From positions 1-27,285 of IMG/VR virus record IMGVR_UViG_3300032331_001982: a stretch of 27,285 nt of DNA, one strand, 5' to 3'. Position 1 is the stretch's first letter, and each line of letters starts with the position of its first letter. Origin of the DNA: a virus. Positions 24,703 through 27,285 of this stretch are shown here, in pieces. Under the pieces are notes generated by a model. The model saw only the letters and a list, made by a program, of their open reading frames with translations. It was not told where the DNA came from and made no database searches. The translations under genes and the position numbers were made by a program.

Positions 24703-24860
24703 TATTTTCCTTTTATCTTTTTTTCTTGTTTTAGCATTTCTTTTGTAGGCTTTTTGCCAGAGCCTTTGTTGGCACGAATATTATCCCAAAGACCTCTTTT
24801 AGAATAAGAGCCATCTTTTCTTTTAATCATTTCTTTTGATTCAGATATCATTCCTTTCAT
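24702..24860 (-). CDS. Small basic protein (52 residues)
   Basis: I place the start at ATG 24860 (MKGMISESKEMIKRKDGSYS). The longer frame from 24944 would overlap the upstream gene by 80 bases, whereas 24860 lies just after that gene's TAA with the spacer TATT. The product is strongly Lys/Arg-rich and contains GSYSKRGLWDNIRANKGSGK, a pattern I recall from small basic proteins next to structural genes in other phages. Function is not known; nucleic-acid or virion binding is plausible from charge. The stop overlaps the adaptor-like start as TAATG. Confidence 0.7.
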   Translation of the reverse strand: MKGMISESKEMIKRKDGSYSKRGLWDNIRANKGSGKKPTKEMLKQEKKIKGK

Positions 24861-24864
24861 AATA

Positions 24865-25554
24865 TTATCTATTTGCTTTTTGTTGTACAGTAGGAACTCC
24901 TTTGCTTTCATCAACAGTTGGGTCAACCAATTTATCTGGTACAACTTGAGTTGAGTAAAGTTTATAAACTTGATTAATTACTTCAAATTCTTGTTCGGGA
25001 AGTATTGGTAAAGGTTCGTAATCAGAATATAATGAAATATCCATAATTGCTAACCTCATTGCCACCTTTACATATTCGTGTTCTGATGGTAAATCTCTTG
25101 TGAAAATAACATCCATTCCAAAGTTCTCGTATCCAACCTGCCCCATTAAATCACTAATCAATGGCTGAGATTTTATCAACGCACCTTGCCCCATTTGTAA
25201 TGGAATAAATTCTTTGTCTAACTCATAACTTCCCAGACTATCATACTTAGGATATATAGCCCATATTCCCATATTTCTTGGTAATTTTATTGGCTTTATG
25301 GGAAGTCTTGCTTTACTCTTTCCATTATACGAAACAACATCAATATCTTCATATAGTCCTAAAGTAGTTCCGTTTGGTATAACTTCCCCAACCTTACCAT
25401 TTATACTAAGATATTCTGTTTTAAGTAACTGGTTTATTACATTACCACAAGCTAACTTTACCTCATTAAAAGTAATACTAGAACCTGCTGACCTAGTGCC
25501 ACCCTCAATTAACTTCATAGCTTGTTCAGAAAGTAAGTAGATAGTTGTCGCCAT
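24865..25554 (-). CDS. Neck ring-type structural protein (229 residues)
   Basis: The N-terminus (MATTIYLLSEQAMKLIEGGT, then AGSSITFNEVKLACGNVINQLLKTEYL) is a helical segment common to ring proteins of crAss-like neck complexes. The centre has FIPLQMGQGALIKSQPLISDLMG, then GYENFGMDVIFTRDL, the usual 'PI..G.......P.....G...Y...G..I.F' pattern of that family. The C-terminus is a charged, Pro-rich tail (PLPILPEQEFEVINQVY and onward). It lies ten bases after the 350-residue ring-type gene. It probably forms a 12-subunit ring beneath the portal. The assignment is by pattern; the ring number is not known. Confidence 0.7.
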   Translation of the reverse strand: MATTIYLLSEQAMKLIEGGTRSAGSSITFNEVKLACGNVINQLLKTEYLSINGKVGEVIPNGTTLGLYEDIDVVSYNGKSKARLPIKPIKLPRNMGIWAIYPKYDSLGSYELDKEFIPLQMGQGALIKSQPLISDLMGQVGYENFGMDVIFTRDLPSEHEYVKVAMRLAIMDISLYSDYEPLPILPEQEFEVINQVYKLYSTQVVPDKLVDPTVDESKGVPTVQQKANR

Positions 25555-25564
25555 TTTTTATATT

Positions 25565-26617
25565 TTATATATAATTTACCCCTTGGTAATTTTCTGATGA
25601 TTTTAATTCTGCAAACTGAGAAACTTCTTGGTCGCTCAAGTTTATTCCTATACTTGACAAAGCCTTTAACAAAATAGTATCAATATCTGTATCTCTCCAT
25701 TGTAATTGAGTTGATGTTTCAGGATTATAAACTATTTGTCTTCCCACAACAGTATAACCATAAACAGGCTTTATTGGTCTTTTCATATAGTAAATAGTTC
25801 CTGTATAATAATCTTGACTAGGGTATAATTGTATTTGGTATAGTTTTGTTAATGCTTGGGAAGTCTTAGCAAATGGAGTTACTTCAAATATAGCAAATAT
25901 ATTAGAAGTGTAATTTAAATTAATACCATCTATGCTGTCTAATAAGTCTATTCTTGGATTTATATAAATAGTAGTTCCATCTACTGACATTGTATATCCA
26001 TATTGATTTAATGTCAATGATTCATATACCGCTTGCGCTAATTGCTCTTTTGTTGTAATATTTGAGGTTACTGTATAAGAACATAATTCTATATTTCCTA
26101 ATATTGGGTCTAATACAGAAAACATAATAAATCTTCCTTCGCTATCACTATAAAAACTATCAAAATAAATTGATGCTTGATAATTATTTATTGTAACGCT
26201 AGTATTTAATTCTTGCGCTACTGGCATATGCGTTGTTGGTGGATTTATTTGAGAATTTAATCTATCTGCAAGCTCATCCTCATTCGTTAACTTTAGTCCA
26301 TAATAAGAAGTCCTATAATTAGACATATAAGAAGTGTCTGTATAATTTATAGTGCAATTCAAAAGATTAAAATAATCGGTATCGTTGATTATAATCAACC
26401 CATTTCTTGTAGTACTAGGAGTAAAGTAATATTTATTTTTAAAAGGTTCTAATGTATCTTTTACAATTTGTGAAGTTGCGTATTTTTGTATAATATCATT
26501 GTAAAGCCCTATTTGCGCTCTGTCAATAAGCTGAACAGTTTCTTCTATTGTATAGAAAGAACCACGCTCTTTTTTTATCCAAAAGTTTAAATAATCAACA
26601 CTCTCCTTTATATTCAT
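25565..26617 (-). CDS. Neck ring-type structural protein (350 residues)
   Basis: The N-terminal helix (MNIKESVDYLNFWIKKERGS, then EETVQLIDRAQIGLYNDII) and the C-terminal helix (LQWRDTDIDTILLKALSSIG, then GINLSDQEVSQFAELK) match the ends of ring proteins in crAss-like necks. There a 'Y........G....E......A....' start and an 'L.W......I...AL..IGINL.D....Q......' end are usual. A segment DELADRLNSQINPPTTHMPVA fits the family's middle. A beta-rich stretch at about 145-250 (YDSFYSDSEGRFIMFS-like) may be an inserted surface domain. The spacer before the start lacks the usual A-rich run. Instead, TTCCCCAAC abuts the ATG and a TAAATTTG box lies 17 bases upstream. Confidence 0.7.
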   Translation of the reverse strand: MNIKESVDYLNFWIKKERGSFYTIEETVQLIDRAQIGLYNDIIQKYATSQIVKDTLEPFKNKYYFTPSTTRNGLIIINDTDYFNLLNCTINYTDTSYMSNYRTSYYGLKLTNEDELADRLNSQINPPTTHMPVAQELNTSVTINNYQASIYFDSFYSDSEGRFIMFSVLDPILGNIELCSYTVTSNITTKEQLAQAVYESLTLNQYGYTMSVDGTTIYINPRIDLLDSIDGINLNYTSNIFAIFEVTPFAKTSQALTKLYQIQLYPSQDYYTGTIYYMKRPIKPVYGYTVVGRQIVYNPETSTQLQWRDTDIDTILLKALSSIGINLSDQEVSQFAELKSSENYQGVNYI

Positions 26618-26633
26618 GTTGGGGAAGTTTTGC

Positions 26634-26641
26634 CAAATTTA
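26634..26641 (-). promoter_or_regulatory. Possible Bacteroidota-type -7 box (TAAATTTG)
   Basis: Minus-strand TAAATTTG fits the Bacteroidota -7 consensus TAnnTTTG and lies in the 48-base spacer before the 350-residue gene. No good TTG is seen 19-21 bases upstream, where the -33 element should be, and in AT-rich DNA this match can occur by chance. If real, it would give the neck and tail genes their own promoter. Confidence 0.25.
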
Positions 26642-26665
26642 AACAAATTCCAATAAAAAAAATTT

Positions 26666-27285
26666 TTATTCTACGATTTCTTTCCCAAATATCTTGCTCT
26701 GCTGTAGGATTATAAACTTCTTATCGTTAATTTGATAGTGCTGCGCCTTCAAGTGATTATAAAAAACTAAGTCTCCGTTTGTTGCATTTATTTTTTCTAG
26801 ATGCGACAAGTTTTCTCCTATATGCATTATGTGCGAGCTTTTTGCCTTCTTTTGATTTTTTAGTGAAGGACTTAATATCAGTTTTGATTCTTCGTGTTCG
26901 GTTAACATAACATATCCGTTTACCATTATAATTTCATCTCCACGAATTACTCCAAATAAATTTCTTATGTCGCAGGCAAAGTATTCCTTGCCATTGTATG
27001 TTAAAAGATTTCTGTAAACTGGCTCTCCGTTTTCTTGCTTTATGATTAGGTCGTAAATAACCTTGAAAGAAAATATTGCGATGTCTCCTACTTGTAAGTT
27101 ATCTGTTGTAAAACCTGCGTAATCTGGTGTTTGGCTTATGTGTGCAGGTATTGATATGATTTCCCCGACAATATTAACAACATCTGTTGGGTCAACTGTA
27201 GCTCCGTTTTGTATTGCAGACCTTTTCATTAGGTCTGTTATGTTTTTAGTATATTTTGTCTTGGGAAAAACTATTACTTTATTAG
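26666..27285 (-). CDS. Co-chaperonin with two GroES-like domains, N-terminus cut by window edge
   Basis: The frame is open from 26666 to the window edge. An ATG exists at 27229, but the 18 codons before it continue the domain (KVIVFPKTKY, a GroES-like first strand), so the true start lies outside. Domain 1: KVIVFP, a loop to DPTDVVN, VGEIISIP, LQVGDIAIFSFK, YNGKEYFACDIRNLFGVI. Domain 2: NGYVMLTEHEESKLILSPSL, SHIMHIGEN, ATNGDLVFYNHLK, YQINDKKFIILQQSKIFG. Both follow GroES order (strand, mobile loop, G.V..(V/I)G, .GD.V.F, ....YLI....I.G). The LIL in domain 2's loop sits where GroES has its chaperonin-binding IVL. Such a protein would cap a host GroEL-type chaperonin to fold capsid or tail proteins, as T4 gp31 does. 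Domain calls are by eye. Confidence 0.75.
   Translation of the reverse strand, partial: NKVIVFPKTKYTKNITDLMKRSAIQNGATVDPTDVVNIVGEIISIPAHISQTPDYAGFTTDNLQVGDIAIFSFKVIYDLIIKQENGEPVYRNLLTYNGKEYFACDIRNLFGVIRGDEIIMVNGYVMLTEHEESKLILSPSLKNQKKAKSSHIMHIGENLSHLEKINATNGDLVFYNHLKAQHYQINDKKFIILQQSKIFGKEIVE

Larger units (their letters stand above)
2402..26626. repeat. Dispersed 9-base motif GTTNGGGAA, 30 copies
   Basis: First bases of plus-strand copies: 4657, 4796, 5154, 6988, 8665, 9378, 9751, 9884, 11531, 11893, 12046, 12250, 12961, 16851, 18785, 20047, 20935, 22901, 24993, 26618. Minus-strand copies (plus reads TTCCCNAAC) start at 2402, 3785, 4624, 7115, 10763, 12356, 22964, 23467, 24060, 25384. N is C in 9, T in 9, G in 8 and A in 4. 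The base before the first G is most often T. Copies lie in genes of unrelated function and in both larger spacers. With about 31% GC (estimated by eye), chance predicts under half a copy. The count was made by hand and may miss some. Confidence 0.8.

Noticed and set aside
24702-24944. 80-codon version of the small basic gene
   Set aside because: It overlaps the ring-type gene by 80 bases. The in-frame ATG at 24860 sits four bases after that gene's stop.
26652-26670. AT-only inverted repeat AATAAAAA / TTTTTATT as an intrinsic terminator after the co-chaperonin
   Set aside because: The stem has no GC pair, has a three-base loop and overlaps the stop codon. Such repeats are common by chance in this AT-rich DNA.
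1-27285. CRISPR array, tRNA genes, insertion sequence or integrase in the window
   Set aside because: The largest gene-free gap is about 70 bases and holds only a stem-loop and a motif copy. No regular spacer repeats, transposase or integrase motifs were seen.

Overview
This window is part of the late (virion and packaging) region of a tailed double-stranded DNA phage. It is AT-rich, and every credible gene lies on the minus strand, so transcription runs from high to low coordinates. Genes are packed with gaps of 0-15 bases, apart from two spacers of about 50-70 bases. Nearly all stop codons are TAA. Start codons are preceded by A-rich leaders (such as AATAAAAA) rather than Shine-Dalgarno sites. 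The A-rich leaders, FISUMP modules and a Bacteroidota-type -7 box point to a host in the phylum Bacteroidota. The portal, ring-type and muzzle-type proteins resemble those of crAss-like podoviruses (Crassvirales or a sister lineage). This placement comes from remembered family patterns, not a database search.

Layout in the order of transcription. (1) 27285-26666: a co-chaperonin, cut by the window edge, that reads as two GroES-like domains in tandem. (2) 26617-23920: the neck module, with two ring-type proteins, a small basic protein and an adaptor-like protein. (3) 23915-23097: three genes of under 100 codons, two of them paralogues and the third with a GroES-like pattern. (4) 23084-18153: a 1643-residue tail-hub or muzzle-type protein with two FISUMP domains inserted near its N-terminus. 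(5) 18142-5720: a small, a medium and a giant (3432-residue) protein in the order of the T7 gp14-gp15-gp16 ejection proteins. The giant one is a polyvalent protein with a HEVTH zincin motif, a His-rich AVHDYYGH domain and two hydrophobic zones. (6) 5711-5211: a ferritin that keeps its ferroxidase ligands. (7) 5139-250: a small gene translationally coupled to the terminase large subunit, then the portal. (8) 239-1: the start of an unknown gene. The major capsid protein is not in this window and would be expected beyond coordinate 1.

The genes plausibly work together as follows: the co-chaperonin folds virion proteins; portal, ring, adaptor and muzzle proteins build the neck and short tail; the FISUMP modules bind a host surface; the ejection proteins enter the cell ahead of the DNA; terminase fills the head.

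The most striking unexplained signal is a dispersed motif, GTTNGGGAA. I found 30 exact copies over about 24 kb (20 on the plus strand, 10 on the minus), where base composition predicts less than one. The version GTTCGGGAA occurs nine times and is read in three different codon phases, so selection seems to act on the DNA itself and not only on the proteins.
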